Source: Microbacterium arabinogalactanolyticum
Lineage (GTDB): Bacteria > Actinomycetota > Actinomycetes > Actinomycetales > Microbacteriaceae
Reading direction: 5' to 3'
DNA: 64,000 nucleotides
Assembly (NCBI RefSeq): GCF_030268005.1
Contig: NZ_BRZC01000002.1
Coordinates: forward strand, 124,001-188,000
Made by a program: the position numbers and the translations under genes. Shown here in pieces: positions 17,441-30,815 of this stretch. Below the pieces are notes generated by a model. It did not search any database, had not been told where the DNA came from, and saw only the letters and a list, made by a program, of their open reading frames with translations. The stretch's first letter is position 1. The number at the start of each line of letters is the position of its first letter.

Positions 17441-18730
17441 ATGGCCGACGCAGCAGCATCCGGGGGAGCACGGCGTGCCGGCCCGCCACTCTTCCTCGCG
17501 GTCTTCGCCGCGGCCGGCGCGCTGATCACGGGCGTCGTGTTCTCGCGGCCCGACGTGATCGCGATCGGAGTCCCCCTCGCCCTCTGGGCAGCCATCGCCG
17601 TGACGAACACCGGTCGCGGTGGCGTCGATGTCCGGATCGAGCGCACGCCGGATGCGGAGGAGGGAGTGCTCGCCGACGACATCGTGGTGGACTCGGATGC
17701 CGAGATGGTGGAGCTGGCAGTGGCGCAGGTCGGCCGCACCCGCCGACGGCTGTTCGTCCCCGGCCGCACCCGGGTGCGGGCCACCAGCCGGCCGAGGCAC
17801 TCCGGCCCGGTGACGACGGTTCAGGTGGCTGCGCGCGCCCTCGACGTGGACGCCGCCCTGCTGGGAGTCCCGCGCACGGCGATCTCGCTGGTGCGGACGG
17901 TTCAGCCGGTGCTGCGTCGACTGCCGCTGCTGCCGCTGGCACCGCGCCTGACCGGCCTGCACGGCTCGCACGAGGGCGTGCGTCCAGGGCAGGGCGGGGA
18001 CTTCCGGGACATCCATCCGTTCGCCCCCGGCGACGAGCTGCGACGCGTCGACTGGAAGGCGACGGCGCGCGCGGCGCGCCGACCGGGCGAGCTGCTGATC
18101 CGGCGCACGAACACGCTCAGCGATGCATCCGCCGTGATCGTCATGGACACCGCCGACGACCTCGGTGAGGTGGTGGCGACGTGGGGGACCCTCGACCTCG
18201 CACGCAGCGGGGTCACGTCACTCGACCATGCGCGCAGCGCGGCGCGGTCGATCGCTGCGGCGACCGTCGAGCAGGGCGATCGGGTCGCGTTCCACACGCT
18301 CGCCCACGGCGGACGCTCCGTCCGGTCGGGCAGCGGGCGCCGGCACCTCGCACGCATCGTCGCGGAGATCTCCTCGACCGGGCGCGGTGGTGACGACGCG
18401 AGATTCCGCCGGATGCCTCCGGTGCCGCACGGATCGATCATCTACGTGCTCTCCACCTTCTTCGACGGCGCCGCGGCCGAGATCGCCACGCGCTGGCGCG
18501 CCGCGGGGCACCGGGTCGTGGCGGCCGACATCCTGCCCGAGCTGGACGAGCACCGCCTCAGCACCGAGCGGACGCTCGCGCTGCGCGTGCTGCTCGCCGA
18601 GCGGGAGGACATGATGCACCAGCTGCGGGAGGCGGGAGTCGAGACCATGCGGTGGGCCGATGACCCCGGACCGCAGCTGACCGCACTGACCAGGAGCGGT
18701 CGCGTCCGCGCAGCAGGGAGGCCCCGATGA
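17441..18730 (+). CDS. DUF58 domain protein
   Basis: 429 residues. Two N-terminal membrane helices (about 16-50), a beta-rich middle, and the DUF58 signature PGQGGDFRDIHPFAPGDELR followed by RVDWKATARA at about 195-215. The C-terminal half is VWA-like, with VIVMDTADD in place of a DxSxS metal site. The partner of MoxR; it may sense or build an envelope component. It has an ATGA overlap with the last gene of the operon. Confidence 0.88.
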   Translation: MADAAASGGARRAGPPLFLAVFAAAGALITGVVFSRPDVIAIGVPLALWAAIAVTNTGRGGVDVRIERTPDAEEGVLADDIVVDSDAEMVELAVAQVGRTRRRLFVPGRTRVRATSRPRHSGPVTTVQVAARALDVDAALLGVPRTAISLVRTVQPVLRRLPLLPLAPRLTGLHGSHEGVRPGQGGDFRDIHPFAPGDELRRVDWKATARAARRPGELLIRRTNTLSDASAVIVMDTADDLGEVVATWGTLDLARSGVTSLDHARSAARSIAAATVEQGDRVAFHTLAHGGRSVRSGSGRRHLARIVAEISSTGRGGDDARFRRMPPVPHGSIIYVLSTFFDGAAAEIATRWRAAGHRVVAADILPELDEHRLSTERTLALRVLLAEREDMMHQLREAGVETMRWADDPGPQLTALTRSGRVRAAGRPR

Positions 18731-19278
18731 GACGCGATGATCGACTCGCCGTCGGCATCTCCGTGCCCGGGTGGTCTCTGCCGGTCGTGTCCACCGCCGT
18801 GGCGGTCGCCGCGGGGTCGATGATCCACGCCGCGGCGGGCTGGATCATCGTGATGGGGGTGCTCTGCCTGCTCAGCGGGGTGGCACGTGTGCTCGGCGGC
18901 CCCTGGGTGTCGGCGGTGGTCCTGGTGATCGTGCTGGTCGCGTCGGATGCCGCGCCGGGGCGCACTGCGGTCGTGATCGCGGCCGTGCACCTCCTGCACG
19001 TGCTGGGATCGCTGGCGATGGCGGTGCCCGTGGGTGCGCGTGTGGCGGTGCCCGCCCTGCGGTCCACGGCGATACGCTTCGCGATCATGCAGGCGGTAGG
19101 GCAGGCGGCCGGGGTCCTGGCGTTCCTGCTCCCGCAGGGACGGGTGCTTCCGGCCGCCGTCGTCCTCGGGGCGCTGGCCGTGCTGGGGTTCGTGCTCGGG
19201 GCGCTGCGGATGCTGCGCGCCCAGCGTGCGCACGGCTATGCGGCGTCCTCGGAGCCCAGTGTCGGTGGCCCCTCCTAG
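18727..19278 (+). CDS. Hypothetical four- to five-helix membrane protein
   Basis: 183 residues, almost wholly hydrophobic: segments at about 17-35, 39-60, 63-80, 83-103, 118-136 and 141-162. No soluble domain and no recognised family. It is the last gene of the DUF4129-MoxR-DUF58 operon (ATGA overlap with the DUF58 gene) and is followed ten bases later by uvrA with its own promoter. Its role is presumably with the MoxR system. Confidence 0.7.
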   Translation: MRRDDRLAVGISVPGWSLPVVSTAVAVAAGSMIHAAAGWIIVMGVLCLLSGVARVLGGPWVSAVVLVIVLVASDAAPGRTAVVIAAVHLLHVLGSLAMAVPVGARVAVPALRSTAIRFAIMQAVGQAAGVLAFLLPQGRVLPAAVVLGALAVLGFVLGALRMLRAQRAHGYAASSEPSVGGPS

Positions 19279-19287
19279 ACTTGACGG
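19276..19287 (+). promoter_or_regulatory. Leaderless promoter of uvrA (-10 TAGACT)
   Basis: TAGACT overlaps the stop codon of the preceding gene; six bases later comes the GTG of uvrA at 19288. Confidence 0.55.
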
Positions 19288-22175
<2,888 letters not shown>

Positions 22176-22176
<1 letters not shown>

Positions 22177-24125
22177 TGGCCGACGTCCTTCCGTACAAGC
22201 CGCGGACGGGGGAGATCCCCACGGACCCCGGCGTGTACCGCTTCCGGGATGCCGATGGGCGGGTGCTGTACGTCGGCAAGGCGAAGAACCTCCGGCAGCG
22301 GCTGTCGAACTACTTCGCCCCGCTGCGCACCCTGCACGAGCGCACCCGGCGGATGGTCACGACCGCGGCTTCCGTGGAGTGGACGGTGGTCGCCACCGAC
22401 GTGGACTCCCTGCAGCTGGAGTACATGTGGATCAAGGAGTTCGATCCGCCGTTCAACGTGCGCTACAAGGACGACAAGTCGTACCCGTTCATGGCCATCA
22501 CGCTCGCCGACGAGGCGCCGCGGGTGATCGTCACGAGGAACAGGAAGATCCCCGGCGCACGCTACTTCGGGCCCTACCCGAAGGTGTGGGCCGTGCACGA
22601 CACGATCGACCTGATGGTCAAGGCGTTCCCGATCCGCACCTGCAGCGACGCCAGTTACAAGCGCGCCATGCAGACCGGGCGGCCGTGCTTCCCCGGCCAG
22701 ATCGGCAAGTGCGGCGGACCCTGTTCGATGACCTGCACGATCGAGGAGCACAGGGCCATGGTCGACGACTTCGTCGCCTTCATGGCCGGGGGTGACGAGC
22801 GGTTCACGAAGGACCTCACCCGGCGGATGCTCGCCGCGTCCGCCGCGATGGATTACGAGGCGGCGGCGAAGTACCGTGACAAGCTCGCCTCGATCGAGGC
22901 GGTGCTCGGCAAGAGCGCGCTCGTGCTCCCCGCCGACGAGGACGCCGATCTGTTCGGCCTGGCGGAGGACGAGCTCTCGGCGGCGGTGCACCACTTCGTG
23001 ATCCGCGGAGGTCGCGTGCGCGGTGTGCGCTCGCTCGCCATCGACAAGGAGATCGACATCTCCGGAGCCGAGCTCGTCGACCAGGTGCTGCAGCGCGTGT
23101 ACGGCGACGCCGTCGACATCCCGCGCCGCGTGCTCGTTCCCGTGCTCCCGGACGATGCGGCGGAGCTCGAGCAGTGGCTGCGCGAACGCCGTGGCAAGCG
23201 CGTGGAGATCGCGGTCGCGCACAGAGGCCAGCGCGCCGAGCTCATGCGCACCGCCACGCTGAACGCGCAGCAGGCGCTGCTGCGGCACAAGACCCGACGC
23301 ACCAGCGACTACGTCGCGCGCACGCAGGCCCTCACCGATCTGCAGGAGGCGCTCGGCATGAGCGAGGCCCCGCTGCGGATCGAGTGCTACGACATCTCGC
23401 ATCTGAGCGGCACGAACGTCGTCGCCTCGATGGTCGTGTTCGAGGACGGGCTGCCCCGCAAGGACCAGTACCGCTCGTTCAACATCGCCGAGACCACGGA
23501 TGACACCGACTCGATGTACCAGGTGCTGATGCGGAGACTCGCGCGCGTCGACGACCCGGTGCCGACGGACGTCGCGGACGCACAGGCCGACGGCTCGGAC
23601 GCCGGCGATCCGGAGGGCGACCTGGTGGACCCTTCGTCAGGCTCAGGGACCGGACCGAAGCGCCGGCGCTTCGCCTACAAGCCGCAGCTGCTCCTGGTCG
23701 ACGGCGGGCAGCCTCAGGTGAACGCCGCAGCACGGGCCCTGCGCGACAGCGGAAGAACCGACATCGCCCTGGCGGGCATCGCGAAGCGCCTCGAGGAGCT
23801 GTGGCTCCCGGACGACGACTTCCCGGTGATCCTGCCCCGCACCAGTGAGGCCCTCTACCTCGTGCAGCGACTGCGCGACGAGGCCCACCGCTTCGCGATC
23901 ACGCATCAGCGGCGCCGGCGGCGGCGCGACATCACCACGATCCTCAGCGAGATCCCCGGGCTCGGCGAGTCGCGCATCAAGGCGCTGCTCAAGCACTTCG
24001 GGTCGGTCACGGCGCTGCGCGCGGCGACGCCGGAGCAGATCCGCGAGGTGAACGGCATCGGACCCGCCCTCGCCGACGGCATCCACGAGCATCTCTCCGG
24101 TCGTCCGGCCGCCCCGAGTCGATAG
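22176..24125 (+). CDS. uvrC: Excinuclease ABC subunit C
   Basis: Dual-incision nuclease of excision repair, 649 residues. GIY-YIG domain at the N-terminus ([20 protein letters not shown]), a UVR motif near 205-240 ([18 protein letters not shown]), the RNase H-like domain ([33 protein letters not shown]) and C-terminal HhH ([18 protein letters not shown]). A low-complexity insert at about residues 460-495 carries a REP-like 25-bp element in frame (see repeat). Coupled to uvrA by TGATG. Confidence 0.97.
23627..23651. repeat. REP-like palindromic element inside uvrC
   Basis: Its reverse complement begins GGTCCCTGAGCCTGACGAAG, close to short dispersed palindromes familiar from many actinobacterial genomes. 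The ends GGACCCT and AGGGACC form a stem with one mismatch around a loop containing TCGTCAGGCTC. Here it is translated as part of a Ser/Gly loop (DPSSGSGTG) without breaking the frame. Only one copy was noticed in this window. Confidence 0.5.
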
Positions 24126-24128
24126 GCT
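24123..24128 (+). promoter_or_regulatory. -10 box TAGGCT of rapZ overlapping the uvrC stop
   Basis: The TAG stop of uvrC is the first half of TAGGCT. Expected +1 is near 24135, leaving a leader of about 18 bases with AAGGGAG six bases from the rapZ ATG. Confidence 0.45.
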
Positions 24129-24152
24129 GGTCGCAGGGGAAGGGAGACGACG

Positions 24153-25025
24153 ATGACGGCCGCAGATGAGGGCGAGTTCCTGATCGTCACGGGCATGTCG
24201 GGCGCAGGGCGCTCGACAGCCGCGAACGCGCTCGAGGATCTCGGCTGGTACGTCGTCGACAACCTGCCGCCGCAGATCCTTCGGCCGCTGCTGGAGCTCA
24301 CCGACATGGGCGGTGCCAACCTGCCCAAGATCGCCGCGGTGGTGGACGTGCGCGGACGCAACCTGTTCGACGACTTCCCCGGGGTGGCCAGGGCGCTGCG
24401 CGATCGCGGCGGCGTCAAGGTGCTCTTCCTGGACGCCTCCGACGACGTGCTGGTGCGCCGGTTCGAGTCGGTCCGGCGGCCGCATCCGCTGCAGGGCGAC
24501 GGCACGCTGCTGGACGGCATCCGCACCGAACGCAGCCGTCTGGCGCCGATCCGCGAGGCAGCCGACGTGCTCATCGACACCTCGAGCCTGAACATCCACC
24601 AGCTGGCCACGCAGGTCTCCGAGATGTTCTCCGAGGAAGGCGCAGCGCGCCACCGCCTGACCTTCCTGAGCTTCGGCTTCAAGTACGGCGTCCCGACGGA
24701 TGTCGACCTCGTCGCGGACATGCGCTTCCTGCCCAATCCGTTCTGGAACGAGGAGCTGCGCGACCATACCGGTCAGGACGCCGAGGTCCGCGACTACGTG
24801 CTGTCCCGGCCCGGCGCAGAGGAGTTCCTCGCCGCCTACGTGCAGGCGCTGCGTCCGGTGCTGGAGGGCTATCAGCGCGAGAACAAGAGCCACTCCACCG
24901 TGGCCATCGGATGCACGGGCGGCAAGCACCGCTCGGTCGCCATGGCGGAGGAGCTGGCCCGTCGTATCGCGGATGCGCCCGGGGTGGCCGTCAACGTGCG
25001 GCACAGGGATCTCGGGCGCGAATGA
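24153..25025 (+). CDS. rapZ: RapZ-type nucleotide-binding protein (YvcJ family)
   Basis: 290 residues. Walker A GMSGAGRST at about 14-22, DNLPPQIL, VVDVRGRN, and the C-terminal signature SFGFKYGVP and CTGGKHRSVAMAEELA. In E. coli RapZ is an RNase E adaptor for amino-sugar control; in Gram-positives the protein is a GTP/ATP-binding protein of less clear role, conserved next to whiA. AAGGGAG six bases upstream supports the ATG. In many actinobacteria yvcK lies between it and whiA, but not here. Confidence 0.93.
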   Translation: MTAADEGEFLIVTGMSGAGRSTAANALEDLGWYVVDNLPPQILRPLLELTDMGGANLPKIAAVVDVRGRNLFDDFPGVARALRDRGGVKVLFLDASDDVLVRRFESVRRPHPLQGDGTLLDGIRTERSRLAPIREAADVLIDTSSLNIHQLATQVSEMFSEEGAARHRLTFLSFGFKYGVPTDVDLVADMRFLPNPFWNEELRDHTGQDAEVRDYVLSRPGAEEFLAAYVQALRPVLEGYQRENKSHSTVAIGCTGGKHRSVAMAEELARRIADAPGVAVNVRHRDLGRE

Positions 25026-25060
25026 TGCGCTCCGAGTCGGTGGGAGCGCCCGCGGCCTTG

Positions 25061-25066
25061 TAGGCT
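25061..25066 (+). promoter_or_regulatory. -10 box TAGGCT upstream of whiA
   Basis: TAGGCT 46 bases before the whiA start, followed by a leader that contains GAAGGAG. Confidence 0.45.
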
Positions 25067-25111
25067 AGTCCCTTGCGTCGCGATCCGACGCCAGGATCGT
25101 GAAGGAGTCCC

Positions 25112-26098
25112 GTGGCACTAACCACCGACGTCAAGGCCGAGCTCGTCAGCATCCGCAATGCGCCCCCGACGGTGCGCGTCGCAGAGGTGACGACGATCCT
25201 TCGGTTCGCCGGTGGACTGCACTCGATCGCCGGTCGGGTGGCCGTCGAGGCCGAGGTGGACGCCGAGCTGCTGGCGCGCCGCGTGAGCCGCGACCTCGCT
25301 GAGATCTACGGTGTCCGCCCCGAGATCGCCCAGGTGAAGGCCAGCACCGCGCAGAGCGGCGGCGACGGCGCCCGCTGGGCCGTGCGCGTGATCGGCCCGG
25401 GGGAGACCCTCGCCCGTCAGACCGGTCTGCTGGATGCCCGTCGTCGTCCCGTGCGCGGTCTTCCCAACCGTCTGACCACCGGATCCCCCGAGGAGCTCGC
25501 CGGCATCTGGCGCGGCGCCTTCCTCGCGGCCGGATCCCTCAGCGAGCCGGGCCGCTCCGCGATGCTCGAGGTCGCCTGCCCGACCGGTGAGGCAGCGATG
25601 GCACTGGTCGGCGCCGCGCACCGTCTCGGTGTCACGGCGAAGGCTCGCGAGGTGCGGGGTCTGCCGCGTGTCGTCGTCCGCGAGGGCGAGGCCATCCGTG
25701 CCATCCTCGCCGCGATGGGTGCGCGTCGCACCGCAGCGGCCTGGGAGGAGATGCGCCAGCGCCGTGAGGTGCGCGCCGGCGTGAACCGTCTCGTGAACTT
25801 CGACGACGCCAACCTGCGCCGTTCCGCTCAGGCGGCGGTCGCGGCGTGCGCGCGCGTCGAGCGCGCGCTCGAGATCCTCGGCGACGACGTCCCCGACCAC
25901 CTGCGGACCGCCGGCAACCTGCGGCTCGCGCATCGCGACGCCAGCCTCGACGAGCTCGGGCACCACGCCGACCCGCCGCTCACCAAGGACGCAGTGGCCG
26001 GCCGCATCCGCCGTCTCCTGGCCATGGCCGACAAGCGCGCCCAGCAGGACGGCATCCCCGGCACCGAGGCGGCTGTCCCGGCCGGACTCGAGGACTAG
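25112..26098 (+). CDS. whiA: Sporulation/cell-division regulator WhiA
   Basis: 328 residues. LAGLIDADG-like N-terminal fold ([48 protein letters not shown]) and a C-terminal helix-turn-helix ([31 protein letters not shown]). In Streptomyces WhiA works with WhiB to switch on septation genes; in non-sporulating relatives it affects division. The GTG start has GAAGGAG five bases upstream. It follows rapZ at 86 bases with its own promoter; a strong terminator follows. Confidence 0.96.
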   Translation: MALTTDVKAELVSIRNAPPTVRVAEVTTILRFAGGLHSIAGRVAVEAEVDAELLARRVSRDLAEIYGVRPEIAQVKASTAQSGGDGARWAVRVIGPGETLARQTGLLDARRRPVRGLPNRLTTGSPEELAGIWRGAFLAAGSLSEPGRSAMLEVACPTGEAAMALVGAAHRLGVTAKAREVRGLPRVVVREGEAIRAILAAMGARRTAAAWEEMRQRREVRAGVNRLVNFDDANLRRSAQAAVAACARVERALEILGDDVPDHLRTAGNLRLAHRDASLDELGHHADPPLTKDAVAGRIRRLLAMADKRAQQDGIPGTEAAVPAGLED

Positions 26099-26113
26099 CC
26101 GGAACTGACCATG

Positions 26114-26154
26114 CGGCCCCTGCCGACGCGTTCGACACGCGCGGGCAGGGGCCG
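26114..26154 (+). terminator. Terminator hairpin after whiA
   Basis: Eleven-bp stem CGGCCCCTGCC/GGCAGGGGCCG around a 19-base loop, followed by TTCTCGT. Confidence 0.8.
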
Positions 26155-26202
26155 TTCTCGTCATCCGGGGAAGGTTCCCTCCGCCATCACGGTTGCCCTC
26201 AG

Positions 26203-26208
26203 TAGGAT
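26203..26208 (+). promoter_or_regulatory. -10 box TAGGAT upstream of sodA
   Basis: TAGGAT 81 bases before the sodA ATG; no convincing -35 box. The 5' leader is about 75 bases and holds no structure I can support. Confidence 0.4.
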
Positions 26209-26289
26209 GTGAAACGTCTGCTTCGCGGCGCACACGGCGCCGTGGAGAACGCAAGCGCCGCGGCGCGGCGCGGATTGGATGAAATCGAC

Positions 26290-26916
26290 ATGGCGACTTA
26301 CACGCTGCCCGACCTTCCCTACGACTTCGCGGCTCTCGAGCCCCACATCAGCGGCAAGATCATGGAGCTCCACCATGACAAGCACCACGCCGCCTACGTC
26401 GCCGGCGCCAACGCCGCCCTCGACGCACTCGCCGAGGCTCGCGACTCCGGCAACCTGGCCAACGTGAACAAGCTCGAGAAGGACCTGGCGTTCAACCTCG
26501 GCGGTCACGTCAACCACTCCATCTTCTGGACGAACCTGTCGCCGAACGGTGGCGGTCAGCCCGAGGGCGAGCTGAAGGCCGCCATCGACGAGTTCTTCGG
26601 CTCGTTCGAGAAGTTCCAGGCCCACTTCGCGGCTGCGGCCGCCGGCATCCAGGGCTCCGGCTGGGCCGTGCTGAGCTGGGACCCGATCGGCGCGCGCCTG
26701 ATCATCCAGCAGCTGTTCGACCAGCAGGCCAACACCGCTCAGGGCACGGTGCCGCTGTTCCAGCTCGACATGTGGGAGCACGCCTTCTACCTGGACTACC
26801 TGAACGTCAAGGCGGACTACATCAAGGCGGCGTGGAACATCGCCAACTGGGAGAACGTCGCGCAGCGGTTTGAAACAGCGCGTGAGAAGACCTCCGGTCT
26901 GCTGGTACTGTCGTAA
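26290..26916 (+). CDS. sodA: Superoxide dismutase (Mn/Fe family)
   Basis: Converts superoxide to oxygen and peroxide. 208 residues, start MATYTLPDLPYDFAALEPHI. Metal ligands are visible: His in ELHHDKHHAAYV, His in GGHVNHSIFW, and Asp/His in DMWEHAFYLDY. GSGWAVLSWD fits the Mn-type. There is no signal peptide, so cytoplasmic. The ATG at 26290 is family-standard; the in-frame ATG 81 bases upstream lies in the leader. Monocistronic, closed by a strong terminator. Confidence 0.97.
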   Translation: MATYTLPDLPYDFAALEPHISGKIMELHHDKHHAAYVAGANAALDALAEARDSGNLANVNKLEKDLAFNLGGHVNHSIFWTNLSPNGGGQPEGELKAAIDEFFGSFEKFQAHFAAAAAGIQGSGWAVLSWDPIGARLIIQQLFDQQANTAQGTVPLFQLDMWEHAFYLDYLNVKADYIKAAWNIANWENVAQRFETAREKTSGLLVLS

Positions 26917-26922
26917 AAGATG

Positions 26923-28024
<1,102 letters not shown>

Positions 28025-28027
<3 letters not shown>

Positions 28028-28037
28028 GCTCGTACAC
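28025..28037 (+). promoter_or_regulatory. Possible leaderless promoter of pgk overlapping the gap stop (-10 TAAGCT)
   Basis: The gap TAA stop forms the first half of TAAGCT; seven bases later comes the pgk ATG. No Shine-Dalgarno sequence precedes that ATG. Confidence 0.4.
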
Positions 28038-29252
28038 ATGACTCTGCGCACCCTGGAATCTCTGGGTTCCCTCGAGGGCAGGCGCGTCATCGTCCGTTGT
28101 GACCTCAACGTCCCCCTGCGGGACGGGGTCATAACGGACGATGGTCGTGTTCGGGCCTCGTTGCCGACCCTCAACGCCCTCATCAACGCCGGCGCACGCG
28201 TCATCGTGTGCTCGCACCTGGGCCGTCCCGACGGGGCGCCCGACCCGCAGTACAGCCTGGAGCCGGTGGCCCAGCGGCTGTCGGAGCTGCTCGGCAAGCC
28301 CGTGGCCTTCGCCCGCGACACCGTGGGCGAGTCCGCACGTGAGGCGGTCTCCTCGCTGGAGGACGGCGGGGTCGTCGTCCTCGAGAACCTGCGTTTCAAC
28401 GCGGGGGAGACGGCGAAGGACGACGCGACGCGTCAGGCCTTCGCCCGTGAGCTCGCGGAGCTCGGCGACGCACTCGTCTCGGACGGATTCGGCGTCGTGC
28501 ACCGCAAGCAGGCCAGCGTGTACGACCTCGCGCAGATCCTGCCGTCGGCCGCCGGTCTGCTCATCGCGACCGAGCTCGATGTGCTCGACCGTCTGACCGA
28601 GAACCCTGAGCGCCCGTACACGGTGGTGCTCGGCGGCTCGAAGGTCAGCGACAAGCTGGGCGTCATCTCGCACCTGCTGCCGCGCGTGGACCGGCTGCTG
28701 GTCGGCGGTGGGATGCTGTTCACCTTCCTGGCGGCGGAGGGCCACGGCGTGGCATCCAGCCTTCTCGAGAAGGATCAGCTCGACACGGTCCGCGGGTACA
28801 TCGCCGAGGCCAAGGAGCGCGGGGTGGAGCTGGTGCTCCCGACCGACGTGGTCGTCGCGTCCGGCTTCGCGGCGGATGCCGAGCACGAGACGGTCGCCGC
28901 GGACGCCATCGAGCAGAGCTCGTTCGGCGCATCCGGCATCGGCCTGGACATCGGCCCGGACACCGCGGCGCGCTTCGCCGACGCGATCCGCGACTCGAAG
29001 ACGGTGTTCTGGAACGGCCCGATGGGCGTGTTCGAGTTCCCCGCCTTCGCCGCGGGTACGAAGGCGGTCGCCTCGGCGCTGACCGAGGTCGACGGTCTCG
29101 GCGTCGTCGGCGGCGGCGACTCCGCCGCGGCCGTCCGTCAGCTCGGGTTCTCCGACGATCAGTTCGGACACATCTCGACAGGCGGCGGTGCAAGCCTCGA
29201 GTTCCTCGAGGGCAAGAAGCTACCCGGACTGGAGGTCCTCGGATGGCAATGA
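28038..29252 (+). CDS. pgk: Phosphoglycerate kinase
   Basis: Makes ATP from 1,3-bisphosphoglycerate. 404 residues. Substrate-binding arginines in [12 protein letters not shown] and SHLGRPDG, nucleotide-binding end GGGDSAAAV and [15 protein letters not shown]. Length is normal for the monomeric enzyme. Ten bases after gap. It overlaps tpiA by ten bases, giving coupling. Confidence 0.98.
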   Translation: MTLRTLESLGSLEGRRVIVRCDLNVPLRDGVITDDGRVRASLPTLNALINAGARVIVCSHLGRPDGAPDPQYSLEPVAQRLSELLGKPVAFARDTVGESAREAVSSLEDGGVVVLENLRFNAGETAKDDATRQAFARELAELGDALVSDGFGVVHRKQASVYDLAQILPSAAGLLIATELDVLDRLTENPERPYTVVLGGSKVSDKLGVISHLLPRVDRLLVGGGMLFTFLAAEGHGVASSLLEKDQLDTVRGYIAEAKERGVELVLPTDVVVASGFAADAEHETVAADAIEQSSFGASGIGLDIGPDTAARFADAIRDSKTVFWNGPMGVFEFPAFAAGTKAVASALTEVDGLGVVGGGDSAAAVRQLGFSDDQFGHISTGGGASLEFLEGKKLPGLEVLGWQ

Positions 29253-30034
29253 CGAGCCGGACCCCGCTGATCGCGGGGAACTGGAAGATGAACCTCGACC
29301 ACCTGCAGGCGGTCGCCACCGTGCAGAAGCTGCACTGGACGCTGAAGGACGCCGGGCACGAGAACGGGTCCGTCGAGGTGGCGGTGTTCCCGCCGTTCAC
29401 CGACATCCGATCGGTGCAGACCCTGATCGACGCGGACAAGATTCCGTTCGGTCTCGGCGCGCAGGACCTCTCCGCGCACGACTCGGGCGCATACACCGGC
29501 GAGATCTCGGGTGCTTTCCTGTCGAAGCTGGGTGTGGGCTCGGTGATCATCGGGCACTCCGAGCGTCGCGAGTACCACCAGGAGAGCGACGAGCTCGTGA
29601 ACGCCAAGGTGAAGGCCGCGCTGAAGCACGGCCTGGTGCCGGTGATCTGCGTCGGCGAGACCGCCGAGGACCTGGAGAGGTTCGGCAGCAGCGCCGTCCC
29701 CGTCGGCCAGCTGGAGAAGGCGCTCGAGGGTGTGCAGGCATCCGCCGACATCGTCGTCGCCTACGAGCCGGTCTGGGCGATCGGCTCCGGGCAGGCGGCC
29801 ACTCCCGCTCAGGCGCAGGAGGTCTGCGCGGCATTGCGTGCGGTCATCGCGCGCGTCCTGGACGATGAGGCGGCCGCGCGCACCCGCATCCTGTACGGCG
29901 GATCGGTCAAGTCCGGCAACATCGCCAGCTTCATGCGCGAGCCGGACGTGGACGGCGCGCTGGTGGGCGGTGCGAGCCTGGTCGTCGACGAGTTCGCGGC
30001 CATCGTGCGCTTCCAGAAGCACGTCGGAGTGTGA
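29243..30034 (+). CDS. tpiA: Triose-phosphate isomerase
   Basis: Interconverts dihydroxyacetone phosphate and glyceraldehyde-3-phosphate. 263 residues. Active-site Lys in GNWKMN, His in GHSERR, Glu in [11 protein letters not shown], phosphate loop YGGSVKSGN. Start: ATG 29243 has GGAGG seven bases upstream; ATG 29249 in an ATGA overlap with the pgk stop is the alternative and would sit 13 bases away. A terminator lies directly after the stop. Confidence 0.97.
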   Translation: MAMTSRTPLIAGNWKMNLDHLQAVATVQKLHWTLKDAGHENGSVEVAVFPPFTDIRSVQTLIDADKIPFGLGAQDLSAHDSGAYTGEISGAFLSKLGVGSVIIGHSERREYHQESDELVNAKVKAALKHGLVPVICVGETAEDLERFGSSAVPVGQLEKALEGVQASADIVVAYEPVWAIGSGQAATPAQAQEVCAALRAVIARVLDDEAAARTRILYGGSVKSGNIASFMREPDVDGALVGGASLVVDEFAAIVRFQKHVGV

Positions 30035-30037
30035 GTC

Positions 30038-30062
30038 GGTGGGGCGCCGGCGGCGCCCCACC
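30038..30062 (+). terminator. Terminator hairpin between tpiA and the secG promoter
   Basis: Eleven-bp stem GGTGGGGCGCC/GGCGCCCCACC with a 3-base loop, directly abutting the secG -10 box. Confidence 0.75.
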
Positions 30063-30063
30063 G

Positions 30064-30069
30064 TATAAT
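30064..30069 (+). promoter_or_regulatory. -10 box TATAAT of secG-rbpA
   Basis: Consensus TATAAT one base after the terminator stem; the leader of about 40 bases carries GAAAGG ten bases from the GTG. The -35 region would lie in the terminator stem and is not recognisable. Confidence 0.5.
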
Positions 30070-30117
30070 CGACAGCTAGGCGGGTCGTTTCCGACCCTGG
30101 CGAAAGGCTTCAATCTC

Positions 30118-30366
30118 GTGCTTGTTCTCGAGTTCGTGCTGCAGGTCCTGCTGGGTATCAGCAGCGTTCTGCTGACGCTCCTCATCCTCCTCCACAAGGG
30201 CCGCGGCGGCGGTCTGTCCGACATGTTCGGCGGCGGCATGTCCGCGGCCGTCGGCTCGTCCGGCCTCGCGGAGCGGAACCTCAACCGGTTCACCGTGATC
30301 CTCGCGCTGGTGTGGTTCGTCTCCATCGTCGCGCTCGGCCTCATCACGAAGTTCTCGGTGATCTGA
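30118..30366 (+). CDS. secG: Preprotein translocase subunit SecG
   Basis: 82 residues with two membrane helices (about 2-22 and 57-80) separated by the conserved cytoplasmic HKGRGGGLSDMFGGG. It supports the SecYE channel. The GTG at 30118 gives VLVLEFVLQVLLG, family-standard; an upstream open frame runs through the promoter and is rejected. Its TGA overlaps the rbpA ATG (TGATG). It follows tpiA, the usual actinobacterial order gap-pgk-tpiA-secG. Confidence 0.93.
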   Translation: MLVLEFVLQVLLGISSVLLTLLILLHKGRGGGLSDMFGGGMSAAVGSSGLAERNLNRFTVILALVWFVSIVALGLITKFSVI

Positions 30367-30722
30367 TGGCCACCGGAGGAAACGCGATCCGCGGCACGCG
30401 GGTCGGATCGGGCCCCATGGGGGAGCAGGACCACGGCTACCACGCGGACCGCATCGCGGTGTCGTACTGGGACGGCCTGGGCAACGAGACCGTCCGCTAC
30501 TTCGCCGCGGGCCTGCCCGAGGAGGAGATCCCCGACACGATCGACCACCCGCACACGGGGCTTCCGGCCGGTCGCGACCGTCAGAACCCGCCGGCTCTGG
30601 CCAAGGCCGAGCCGTACAAGACGCACCTCGCCTACGTGAAGGAGCGTCGCACGGACGAAGAGGCCGAGCAGCTGCTCGAGGACGCGCTCACGCAGCTCCG
30701 CGAGCGTCGCGGCCAGCGCTGA
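30366..30722 (+). CDS. rbpA: RNA polymerase-binding protein RbpA
   Basis: 118 residues. N-terminal GGNAIRGTRVGSGPMG, central beta domain, linker, and the sigma-interaction domain KTHLAYVKERRTDEEAEQLL. RbpA stabilises the open complex and binds principal sigma. The core domain has no cysteines at all, so the zinc site seen in Streptomyces RbpA is missing. Coupled to secG by a one-base overlap, followed by a terminator. Confidence 0.93.
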   Translation: MATGGNAIRGTRVGSGPMGEQDHGYHADRIAVSYWDGLGNETVRYFAAGLPEEEIPDTIDHPHTGLPAGRDRQNPPALAKAEPYKTHLAYVKERRTDEEAEQLLEDALTQLRERRGQR

Positions 30723-30743
30723 CGCGCACCACGCAGTTCGCAC

Positions 30744-30774
30744 AGGACCCCCGGGACTCGGTTCCGGGGGTCCT
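30744..30774 (+). terminator. Terminator hairpin after rbpA
   Basis: Eleven-bp stem AGGACCCCCGG/CCGGGGGTCCT around a 9-base loop. Confidence 0.85.
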
Positions 30775-30815
30775 CTGCGTTCGGAGCGGATCCCGCCGTC
30801 GACGGGATCGCGCGC

